DNA of 8,230 nucleotides, taken from contig CAWUIO010000186.1 of the NCBI GenBank assembly GCA_963922455.1, forward strand, positions 1 through 8,230, in the 5' to 3' direction. The number at the start of each line of letters is the position of its first letter. Position 1 is the first letter of the stretch. The DNA comes from CAWUIO01 sp963922455. GTDB lineage: Bacteria > Bacteroidota > Bacteroidia > Cytophagales > Microscillaceae. The translations under genes and the position numbers were made by a program. Positions 1 to 6,640 of the stretch are shown piece by piece. A model generated the notes under the pieces. That model was not told the origin of the DNA, ran no database searches, and worked only from the letters and a program-made list of their open reading frames with translations.

Positions 1-75
1 ATTGAAAGTAAGTAGCTTACTATCAGCGCATTGCAGATAATGTCATAGGTAGCCAAAGACCCCAGTAAACAGCCT

Positions 76-2517
76 CTAAAATGAAGACCTCAGGCTAAAA
101 ATGAAATTTCGTCCCGGAGCCGATATTCCGGAGGAATACGGTCGATAAAGCTTATCCAATATATTTTCCACCCGGATGCTACTGCTTATACTTCCCCAAG
201 ATTCTTTAATAAAAGGCCAATCGTAGGTGACTTTTACATTGATTGAGTACCAGCCTGGGCTATGCGGGTTGCCGTTTTTATCAGGAGCGTATAAATAGGC
301 TTTTCCCCGTTCGGATGGGGCAAGCCTGGCATAGGGGATACTTCCCTGAAAGGAAACATCTCCATAAAACCGGAAGGCAGCCTTTTGATAGACTATTTCA
401 CTTCGACCAAACAGGGGGCTAGCGTGTCTCACAAAATTACCTTCAGAGGTCTTGCCCCGCATCCAAGAAACTTGATTACTCCAGCCTAAGCTGGGGCTTA
501 TTTGCCATTTTTGGCTAAACTGCAACCCATAAATCCTTGCTCTTTCTGCATTGACAAGGGCTTGTACCCGACTCAAACTCCCGTCATACACAATCGAGTC
601 CTGTCCTTCAAACAGAAAATTCCGCCTCACCATCAAGTCACGCGCCCAGGTATGGAAGAAATTCACTTCTAGTTGAAAGGCTTCCCCCGGGTTCCAAATC
701 CAGGCTAGGTCCAGATTGTAGACTTGTTCTGGCCGCAAGTTGGGGTTGGGTACTACCACCCTTCCCGGTTCCGAATCAAACACTTTTGCCGCATCGTCAA
801 TATTGGGGGCACGGAAGCCACTGGAAACATTCCCATTGAATTGATGCCCGGAGCTGGGGCGGTAGACCAGGCCCAAACTGGCATTCCATGAGCCATTATC
901 CAATTGGATGTTTTCAAAAGGTAGCTCAAAAAAAGCTTGATTTCCGGCCAAGGAAGCCCTTAACCCGGTAAATGTATAGCGAATGCCCGCAGCATAGGTC
1001 CAAAGAGGGTGGGGGGAGGCCCTGAAGTTTGCGTAAGCGGCCGTGCTATAATACTTCGAGCCATCGGGATACCGAGTAGACAACGGAAAGTTTTCCTGGG
1101 ACACAATATCTTGACTCCCTGCCCTTGACTGTACGCGGTTATATAAAAATTCCAATCCGTAGTATAAGGTGTTTTTTAGATTAAAATTTTTTTCCAAATC
1201 CCAATTGAGAGAATAGATATGCACTCGTTCTTGCCGAGAACGGAAGAGTTCTTGGCCAAAGCGGCGATCCTGCCTACTCTCTTCATAGTGCTGAAAGGCT
1301 GCGGTGAGCCTTGCTTGATCATACCAAGTTTGGGCCTGAAACGAAGAAAAACTCAGGCGGTGCATTTGCCATTTTTGGGGGCCATAATACCATTGGGCAT
1401 TTCGCAAACCCTCCCCATCATCGGCAGGCTGGATAAGGCGGTCATAACGAGGTACTTGGGAGGTTTTAGAATAGTACCAAGCATACTCAAGTAAGTGCTT
1501 CCTACCAATCCGGAATCTGAATTTTTGAGTACTATTAAATTGTTCATAGCCCGTAGAAACTTGATTATACCTATCGGCATTGGGTACTAAAGTATCACGT
1601 TCTTGCAACCTGGTGGAAAAAAAGGGGCGGGTATAGGCTTGGGGGCCCCGGGTTCCCATGCTTAAATCTTCATAATCACTATATGTCAGGCTGCTTTGCC
1701 AAGCCCATCGTTTTCCGGCGAGATTCCAATCACTGTGAAACGTTTTTTCTTGGTTAGCGCTGGCATATCTTATGCTAGTCCGAGTTTGGAGCTGGCTTTT
1801 ATTTTCGGTAGCAAAGCGAGGCTCCCAAGTATGGAAATCCATAACCCCACCTAGAGCGTCACTCCCATAAACCAGCGAACCCGGACCATACAGCACCTCC
1901 GCGCGCTCAATACTATGCGCATCCAAGGAAATTACATTTTGTAAATTACCGCTACGGTAGATAGCATTGTTCATACGCACCCCATCGATTACCAACAGTA
2001 CCGAGTTGGCCGAAAACCCGCGGATCATAGGACTGCCCCCACCCAATTGGCTCTTTTGAATGAAAACTCCCTCGGCCAAGCCTATCAGGTCGGCGGCGGT
2101 TTGGGTTTCTTGCTTTTGAAAGTCTTTGGCTTCCAGGCTACGAACCGATTGGGAAAGCTCTGAGCGTTTTGTCTCCCATTTATTGGCCGACACAATAACT
2201 TGCTCTAAGTTTAAAGTGTTGAACTCCAGAAAAATTTTATAGTTCAGGGCTTGGATTTCATCGTGGGTCACCCGTCTTGTATAATAACTAGGGTGCTGAA
2301 AGAGTAGTGTATCTTGAGGCTTCAATTGGAGTCCCCGTATCCACCCTTGAGCATCACTGGTGTACACTTTCTCTCCGGGCTGATGCAAAATTAAGACGCC
2401 GGGTATGGGGTCTTGCTCCGCATCAAGGATGCGTATGTCCTGGCTTTTTGCTGTCAGAAGGGAGCTAAGGGCGGCAAGGATGTAAGGAATTACTATTTTT
2501 AGTAGCCTGAATTTCAT
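76..2517 (-). CDS. TonB-dependent outer-membrane receptor, heme/hemoglobin-receptor-like
   Basis: 813 residues, complete. It should bind a substrate at the cell surface and import it through the outer membrane using TonB energy. Seen: a signal peptide at about 1-26; a carboxypeptidase-regulatory-like beta-sandwich at about 27-100; a TonB-box-like segment EQVIVSA at 105-111; a plug domain at about 118-230 containing MIRGFSANS, VIDGVRMNN and VLYGPGSLVYGSDALGG; then a 22-strand-type barrel ending in the aromatic C-terminus FIFSLRSSF. FRAP (568-571) and NPNL (591-594) are the boxes known from hemoglobin/heme receptors such as HemR and HmuR, but there is no histidine between them, so heme as substrate is not assured. 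Length is normal for the family. It stands alone, divergent from the next gene, with no SusD partner or heme-handling gene nearby. Certain as a TonB-dependent receptor; the substrate is inference. Confidence 0.95.
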   Translation of the reverse strand: MKFRLLKIVIPYILAALSSLLTAKSQDIRILDAEQDPIPGVLILHQPGEKVYTSDAQGWIRGLQLKPQDTLLFQHPSYYTRRVTHDEIQALNYKIFLEFNTLNLEQVIVSANKWETKRSELSQSVRSLEAKDFQKQETQTAADLIGLAEGVFIQKSQLGGGSPMIRGFSANSVLLVIDGVRMNNAIYRSGNLQNVISLDAHSIERAEVLYGPGSLVYGSDALGGVMDFHTWEPRFATENKSQLQTRTSIRYASANQEKTFHSDWNLAGKRWAWQSSLTYSDYEDLSMGTRGPQAYTRPFFSTRLQERDTLVPNADRYNQVSTGYEQFNSTQKFRFRIGRKHLLEYAWYYSKTSQVPRYDRLIQPADDGEGLRNAQWYYGPQKWQMHRLSFSSFQAQTWYDQARLTAAFQHYEESRQDRRFGQELFRSRQERVHIYSLNWDLEKNFNLKNTLYYGLEFLYNRVQSRAGSQDIVSQENFPLSTRYPDGSKYYSTAAYANFRASPHPLWTYAAGIRYTFTGLRASLAGNQAFFELPFENIQLDNGSWNASLGLVYRPSSGHQFNGNVSSGFRAPNIDDAAKVFDSEPGRVVVPNPNLRPEQVYNLDLAWIWNPGEAFQLEVNFFHTWARDLMVRRNFLFEGQDSIVYDGSLSRVQALVNAERARIYGLQFSQKWQISPSLGWSNQVSWMRGKTSEGNFVRHASPLFGRSEIVYQKAAFRFYGDVSFQGSIPYARLAPSERGKAYLYAPDKNGNPHSPGWYSINVKVTYDWPFIKESWGSISSSIRVENILDKLYRPYSSGISAPGRNFIFSLRSSF

Positions 2518-2628
2518 AATTGGACTTACAAATTACGGAAATTCGTAGCATTTTTGAATCTGAGAAAAAAAATTAGCCCCAAACAATTAGAAAGGTACCG
2601 CCTAGTCTTATTTTTTGAAAGCACCTCT

Positions 2629-4584
2629 ATGGCTTGTAACTCCATGAAAGAACATTCGGAAGCAAAACAAACAGATATATTAAGCAAGAGACAGAAATCT
2701 CAAAGACTATGGATTAGCCTTAGCCTTTTAGTGCTCTGTCTCTTGCAAGATTTATGGCTTACTCCCCGTAGTGGCGTGGACCCCTCTTGGATGATTGCCC
2801 TAAACCTAGCGCTCCATAAAGGCTTCATCTTTGGGAAGGATATTGTGTTTACCTACGGCCCCTTAGGCTTTTTGTATACCAAGCTGGCCTTGTTTGACTT
2901 GTGGCCTTACCTATTCATGTATTATGGTGTGGTTTTAGCCTTCTGGGCTTTTATTTTTTACGAACTTGTCGGTACAATTGATACCTGGAAAGGGATTTTA
3001 CTGCTTGCCCTCATAGTCTTTATTGCTCCTGATAAACTGGCAGAACATGGCCTGTTTTTTCAATTGTTCTTTTTCGTTTTCTATGCCCTACAAAAGCAAA
3101 GGTTCTGGGCTTTGATACCAGCCGTAGTGCTTTCGGTGTTTATGTTGTACGCTAAATTTAGTTTTGGCTTAGTGGTAAACATGCTCTTGTATGGATCCCT
3201 CCTGTATATGCTCCTAAGGCAGGTATTTCCATTGGTAAAACTTCTGCTCCTGATAGTAGGCCATCTTGCCCTCTTAGTGATTGTAGGAGCTCTTCTTCCC
3301 GTTTCTTTATTCTCCTACGTAGGAGGGGGCTTATATCTCATTAGTGCCTTCAATGATGCTATGTATTTTTCAGATAAAATCAGCCTCTTATTTTTATTGT
3401 TTGTGGGGCTCATGGTTTTAGGCTATGTGAGCCTATTTTTACGATATGGCATCCGTTTTTTTAGCACGAAACACGTGTTATTTTACTACGGTATAGTAGC
3501 CCTGATGCTTTTCCTTCTTTTTAAGCACGGTTTTGTACGGGCCGATATTCATATTTTGATCTTTTTTGGCTTTGCTCCTTTGTATTACTATCTCTTTTTT
3601 TCTTTTAGTAGGAGGGTTTTCCAAAAAGAACTCGCCTCAAGGGTTTTGTGGCTTTTCTTACTATGTTCTCTATTTTCTTTAAACACCTTTCCTTTAATTC
3701 ATTACCTGACCCAAAACCCTAAGATTAAAGCGTATTTCAAATCGAGATACCCAGGCATTAATCGGAGTAATTTTACAAGTTATTCCCTAGCCCCAAGCCA
3801 AGACTTAGGCTTCGTTTGGAATACCTATTGGGAGTCTTCTTCCTTGGCAGAACCAGATACCTTAGACCGTATATTAGACCCAGCTTGGTTAAAAGAAATA
3901 GGAGATTCCCCAGTAGATATTTTTCCCTATGAGATTTCTTTACTTTATTTTAATAATTTAAATTATAGGCCGCGCCCCGTTATTCAGTCCTATTCTGCCT
4001 ACGACCCCTACCTGGATAAACTTAATGCGCAATTTCTCAGCCGTAAAGCCGCACCAGAGTACTTACTTTTTGCCGCCAATTCTATCGACAAGCGATACCC
4101 CTTATGGGATGAAGGCTTAACCAAGCAAGCAATTTTAAGCAATTATGATTTTCTGGGCCAAAAAAAAGGCTTGATTTTACTAAAAAAGAGAAAGCAAGCC
4201 CGATCTCAAAAATTAACCTTGAAAAGGCAGGAAACGGTACACCTAGGGGATACGATATGGGTAGAGGAGCCAGAGGGTTTAGAAGTCATTGTACCCGAAA
4301 TAGCCTACACAGCTTTGGGCAAAGTCTTACGTTTTGGGTATCAACCTCCTCCCTTATTCATTGAGCTGATCCTAGCCGATGATACAATTCTCCAGTATCG
4401 GGCCATCCCCACCTTGCTCGAGTCTGGGGTGATTGCAAATAAATGCATTGTTAGCTTGGATGATTATGAGGATTTATTTAAAAATCGAGGCTCAGGTAGT
4501 AGGAAGGTAAAAGCCTATCGTTTTGTAAGCCCCCTTGCCGCTGGGTTTCAAAAAAGTTTTAATATAAGGTATTATACGTTTTGA
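2629..4584 (+). CDS. Polytopic membrane protein with soluble C-terminal domain, possible GT-C-type glycosyltransferase
   Basis: 651 residues from the ATG at 2629. The frame is open upstream to a TTG at 2554 (676 residues) and has another ATG at 2644. I prefer an ATG because residues encoded before 2629 lack a signal-like character and the TTG would sit inside the short divergent promoter gap. Seen (numbering from 2629): a basic N-terminus, about 10-11 hydrophobic segments between residues 27 and 356, then about 290 mostly soluble residues. Distinct motifs are DPSW (51-54) and FGKDIVFTYGPLG (68-80) after the first membrane segment, KHGFVRADIH (299-308), and a PVIQSYSAY...LNAQFL block (450-470). 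An acidic residue in the first outer loop followed by a conserved Gly/Pro-rich segment is the GT-C layout (PMT/ArnT relatives), so a lipid-linked sugar transferase is possible but unproven. It is divergent from the receptor and convergent with the small holin-family gene. Confidence 0.88.
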   Translation: MACNSMKEHSEAKQTDILSKRQKSQRLWISLSLLVLCLLQDLWLTPRSGVDPSWMIALNLALHKGFIFGKDIVFTYGPLGFLYTKLALFDLWPYLFMYYGVVLAFWAFIFYELVGTIDTWKGILLLALIVFIAPDKLAEHGLFFQLFFFVFYALQKQRFWALIPAVVLSVFMLYAKFSFGLVVNMLLYGSLLYMLLRQVFPLVKLLLLIVGHLALLVIVGALLPVSLFSYVGGGLYLISAFNDAMYFSDKISLLFLLFVGLMVLGYVSLFLRYGIRFFSTKHVLFYYGIVALMLFLLFKHGFVRADIHILIFFGFAPLYYYLFFSFSRRVFQKELASRVLWLFLLCSLFSLNTFPLIHYLTQNPKIKAYFKSRYPGINRSNFTSYSLAPSQDLGFVWNTYWESSSLAEPDTLDRILDPAWLKEIGDSPVDIFPYEISLLYFNNLNYRPRPVIQSYSAYDPYLDKLNAQFLSRKAAPEYLLFAANSIDKRYPLWDEGLTKQAILSNYDFLGQKKGLILLKKRKQARSQKLTLKRQETVHLGDTIWVEEPEGLEVIVPEIAYTALGKVLRFGYQPPPLFIELILADDTILQYRAIPTLLESGVIANKCIVSLDDYEDLFKNRGSGSRKVKAYRFVSPLAAGFQKSFNIRYYTF

Positions 4585-4615
4585 TAGGACACTCCTTACA
4601 TCATCCTTGGGTATC

Positions 4616-4981
4616 CTATGTGATCATTTTACTAATGCGATTTAGGATGTAATTTACGATGGTGAGTAAAAAGCTGTAAGCAAAAGCCCAAATAAATAAG
4701 AAGGGGAAGGTTTCATAAATAATTTGAAAACCATCTACAAAGTAGGCGATACCCAAGATAAATGCGGCATTCAGGATAAGGGGAAAGATACCCAAAGTAA
4801 GCAAGGTAATCGGGAAGGTAAAAAACTTGACAATGGGCTTAATAAAAGTGTTTATTACAAAAATGGCCAAAGCTACGATCAAACCCGATTCTAAGTTGGC
4901 AATGTAGATGCCAGGCAACAGCCAAGCGGTTAAAAAAACTGCTCCTATAAACACTACAGCTCGTAATATTAACTTCAGCAT
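4616..4981 (-). CDS. Phage holin 4_2 family (YvlD-like) small membrane protein
   Basis: 121 residues, almost entirely hydrophobic, with four predicted membrane segments at about 3-22, 33-50, 56-82 and 93-116. The central signature, with KPIVKFFTFP (48-57), the LTLGIF turn (61-66) and LILNA (68-72), is characteristic of the family Pfam calls Phage_holin_4_2, whose members in Bacillus are named YvlD. Despite the name, most members are chromosomal inner-membrane proteins of unknown function and not proven phage lysis proteins. No endolysin or other phage gene is present here. The stop lies 31 bases from the stop of the convergent gene at 2629-4584. A TAnnTTTG promoter box lies 28-35 bases upstream of the ATG. 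The family call is firm; the role is unknown. Confidence 0.92.
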   Translation of the reverse strand: MLKLILRAVVFIGAVFLTAWLLPGIYIANLESGLIVALAIFVINTFIKPIVKFFTFPITLLTLGIFPLILNAAFILGIAYFVDGFQIIYETFPFLFIWAFAYSFLLTIVNYILNRISKMIT

Positions 4982-5008
4982 AAAATCATTTTTGAGGAAG
5001 TATTGTTA

Positions 5009-5016
5009 CAAAGATA
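5009..5016 (-). promoter_or_regulatory. Candidate -7 promoter box (TATCTTTG) for the holin-family gene
   Basis: On the minus strand this reads TATCTTTG, an exact match to the Bacteroidota -7 consensus TAnnTTTG. It would place transcription start roughly 20 bases before the ATG at 4981. The -33 region on this strand has only a T-rich stretch, not a clear TTG, so support rests on the -7 box and its position in a divergent gap. Confidence 0.5.
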
Positions 5017-5040
5017 GGTTTTTTTGTGAAAAAGGTAAGC

Positions 5041-5048
5041 TAGCTTTG
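5041..5048 (+). promoter_or_regulatory. Candidate -7 promoter box (TAGCTTTG) for the barrel-protein gene
   Basis: Plus-strand exact match to TAnnTTTG, 48 bases before the ATG at 5097, giving a leader of about 40 bases. A T-rich run at 5019-5025 lies at about the right distance for a -33 element but has no correctly spaced TTG. It faces away from the box at 5009-5016, so the 115-base gap 4982-5096 appears to hold two divergent promoters. Confidence 0.45.
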
Positions 5049-5096
5049 GTATAGAGCCTTTTTTAAGAAATCAATGACCATAAAACTGACCATACA

Positions 5097-5759
5097 ATGA
5101 AGTTTATGAAGTTAAAATATAGTGTTTGTACCCTAATATTATCTATCTTTTTAATCCAAGGAGCCTGGGCTCAATATGTACCCAAAGACAAACGTAAGGC
5201 AGATAAAGATTCGGTTCGCCAAGAAGAAGTGCCCCCGCCAGCGCAAAACACTTCTCGTAAAGAAAAAGAAAAGAAACCCAGTGAGCTTTCCGAGCAGAGC
5301 TTCTTTCAAAGGTTGCAACTGATCCCCAATTTTGGCTTGAGCATCGGTAACCAAACTACTGTTATTGAGGCAGGCCCCCAAATAGGGTATCGTTTCACCG
5401 AAAATTTTACGGCTGGCTTAGGGGGGTATTACCTTTATTTCCGTCAACGCTATGATTTTTTGACGGGCGGCACGGTAGAAACTTTCACTATTGATGGAAG
5501 TTATTACGGTGGAAATCTTTTTGCTCGGTATTTTCCTATTCCGCAAGGGTTTATCCACGTCGAGCTTGAGAATATGAATGTTGAGTTTTTTAACCAAGAT
5601 GATGGGGCAGTTGAAAGGGTTTGGCAGTTTGCTCCTTTGGTAGGTGGTGGCTATTCACAAGGCGGATTTTTTGCTGCCTTTCTGTACAACTTAGACCACG
5701 ATTCTAACACTTCTTGGCGAGGATCTCCTTGGATTACCCGATTTGGTTTTTCCTTTTAG
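5097..5759 (+). CDS. Exported outer-membrane beta-barrel-like protein
   Basis: 220 residues. A signal peptide covers about 1-26, ending AWAQ; a second ATG three codons downstream (5106) would also give a workable signal. Residues 27-66 form a charged, probably unstructured linker rich in Lys, Arg, Glu and Pro (RKEKEKKPSE at 54-63). From about 69 the sequence alternates hydrophobic and polar residues with many aromatics and glycines (PNFGLSIGN, GPQIGYRF, GLGGYYLYF, LVGGGYSQGGFF) and ends ITRFGFSF, the aromatic C-terminus expected for BamA-dependent barrels. The length suits an 8-strand barrel. It resembles Bacteroidota porin-family or outer-membrane beta-barrel proteins with no assigned function. 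It forms a single unit with its own promoter box and a strong terminator just downstream. I do not recognise a specific gene. Confidence 0.9.
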   Translation: MKFMKLKYSVCTLILSIFLIQGAWAQYVPKDKRKADKDSVRQEEVPPPAQNTSRKEKEKKPSELSEQSFFQRLQLIPNFGLSIGNQTTVIEAGPQIGYRFTENFTAGLGGYYLYFRQRYDFLTGGTVETFTIDGSYYGGNLFARYFPIPQGFIHVELENMNVEFFNQDDGAVERVWQFAPLVGGGYSQGGFFAAFLYNLDHDSNTSWRGSPWITRFGFSF

Positions 5760-5782
5760 TGATTAAAGCACTTCAGTTTAGG

Positions 5783-5810
5783 CCCATCTTTGCCCAAAGA
5801 TGGGTTTTTT
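5783..5810 (+). terminator. Intrinsic (rho-independent) terminator
   Basis: A perfect 9-bp stem, CCCATCTTT at 5783-5791 pairing with AAAGATGGG at 5796-5804, with tetraloop GCCC and followed directly by six T (5805-5810). It begins 23 bases after the stop of the barrel gene and precedes kdsB, so it should separate the two transcription units. Confidence 0.93.
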
Positions 5811-5822
5811 CGATCTAAGCAG

Positions 5823-5830
5823 TATTTTTG
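5823..5830 (+). promoter_or_regulatory. Candidate -7 promoter box (TATTTTTG) for kdsB
   Basis: Exact TAnnTTTG match, 46 bases before the kdsB ATG and just after the terminator of the preceding gene, where a new promoter is needed. No good TTG is seen at the -33 distance, only the terminator T-tract nearby. Confidence 0.4.
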
Positions 5831-5876
5831 AACGAAATGCTAAGATTCTGTTTGATTTTTTGCTACGAATTTTCAT

Positions 5877-6635
5877 ATGAACAATAACGATCAGGTACTT
5901 GCCATTATCCCGGCCCGATATGCTTCCCAAAGACTTCCGGGCAAACCCTTGGCCACAATTGAGGGGAGCAGCATGATTGAACGCGTTTATAGACAAGTAT
6001 CCAAGTGCTCGAGCCTAGATCGGTTAATCGTCGCTACCGATGATACCCGTATTTTAGAGCACGTGCAGCAGTTTGGAGGAGAAGCCCAAATGACCTCAGC
6101 CGAGCACCCCAGTGGAACCGACCGTTGTGCTGAGGTGGCCCAAACTTTAGACGAGGAATACTCCATCATCTTAAATATTCAAGGGGACCTTCCCTTTTTA
6201 CCCACGGAGATGATTTCTCGTTTGATTGGCTGTTTTGAAGACTCCCAAGTAGAGATTGCTACCTTGGCTCGCCCAATTGAGAAAACTGAGGAATTGCTTG
6301 ACGATACTTTGGCTAAAATTGCGTTAAGTACTGCGGGAGATGCTTTGTATTTTAGTAGAGGCCCGATACCCTATCTTCGTGATATTCACATCGAAAAATG
6401 GTTAGAACACGCTTCGTATTACAAACATATTGGAATTTATGGCTTTAGAAGGGAAGTGCTTGAACAAGTGACCCGCTTGGCACCTTCTCCCTTAGAAAAA
6501 GCCGAAAAATTAGAACAGTTGAGATGGCTTAGTCATTACCGGATACGCGTAGGATTGGTAGAGGGGGATACCCTATCGGTGGACACTCCAGACGATTTGC
6601 AAATGGCCCATACCTGGGCCCGACAACATCCGTAA
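5877..6635 (+). CDS. kdsB: 3-deoxy-manno-octulosonate cytidylyltransferase (CMP-KDO synthetase)
   Basis: 252 residues, the usual length. It makes CMP-KDO from CTP and KDO in the cytoplasm, activating the sugar for transfer to lipid A in LPS synthesis. Seen: the nucleotide-binding start IIPARYASQRLPGKP (10-23), VATDD (52-56), a TSAEHPSGTDRCAEV block (73-87), QGDLPF (102-107) where Asp104 corresponds to the metal-binding Asp, ALYFSRGPIPY (156-166), YKHIGIYGFRREVL (182-195), LEKAEKLEQLRWL (206-218), and VDTPDDL (235-241) with the second metal-binding Asp. The usual Glu of QGDEP is Leu here; I recall the same change in some proteobacterial homologues, so it is not a sign of inactivity. The ATG fits the family start. 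It is separated from the preceding gene by a terminator and ends 5 bases from the stop of a convergent lipoprotein gene. No other KDO or lipid A gene is in the window. Confidence 0.97.
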   Translation: MNNNDQVLAIIPARYASQRLPGKPLATIEGSSMIERVYRQVSKCSSLDRLIVATDDTRILEHVQQFGGEAQMTSAEHPSGTDRCAEVAQTLDEEYSIILNIQGDLPFLPTEMISRLIGCFEDSQVEIATLARPIEKTEELLDDTLAKIALSTAGDALYFSRGPIPYLRDIHIEKWLEHASYYKHIGIYGFRREVLEQVTRLAPSPLEKAEKLEQLRWLSHYRIRVGLVEGDTLSVDTPDDLQMAHTWARQHP

Positions 6636-6640
6636 ATTTC

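Noticed and set aside
7..21. Small hairpin AGTAAG-TAG-CTTACT downstream of the receptor gene
   Set aside because: Stem is AT-rich, loop is 3 bases, and no T-run follows on the minus strand, so it is not a credible terminator. Nothing else is seen in bases 1-75.
1219..1494. 91-codon open frame on the plus strand inside the receptor gene
   Set aside because: It is antisense to a well-supported TonB-dependent receptor, has no recognisable domain, and is explained by the opposite strand's codon pattern. The same applies to the frame at 1353-1580.
4584..4619. Possible bidirectional terminator between the convergent genes (ATAGGA / TCCTAT)
   Set aside because: Only a 6-bp stem with a 24-base loop and no T-run on either side; too weak to call.
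5151..5381. Minus-strand frame inside the barrel-protein gene
   Set aside because: It is antisense to a gene with a clear signal peptide, barrel pattern and terminator, and has no features of its own. The same holds for 5778-5996, 5987-6169 and 6948-7142.
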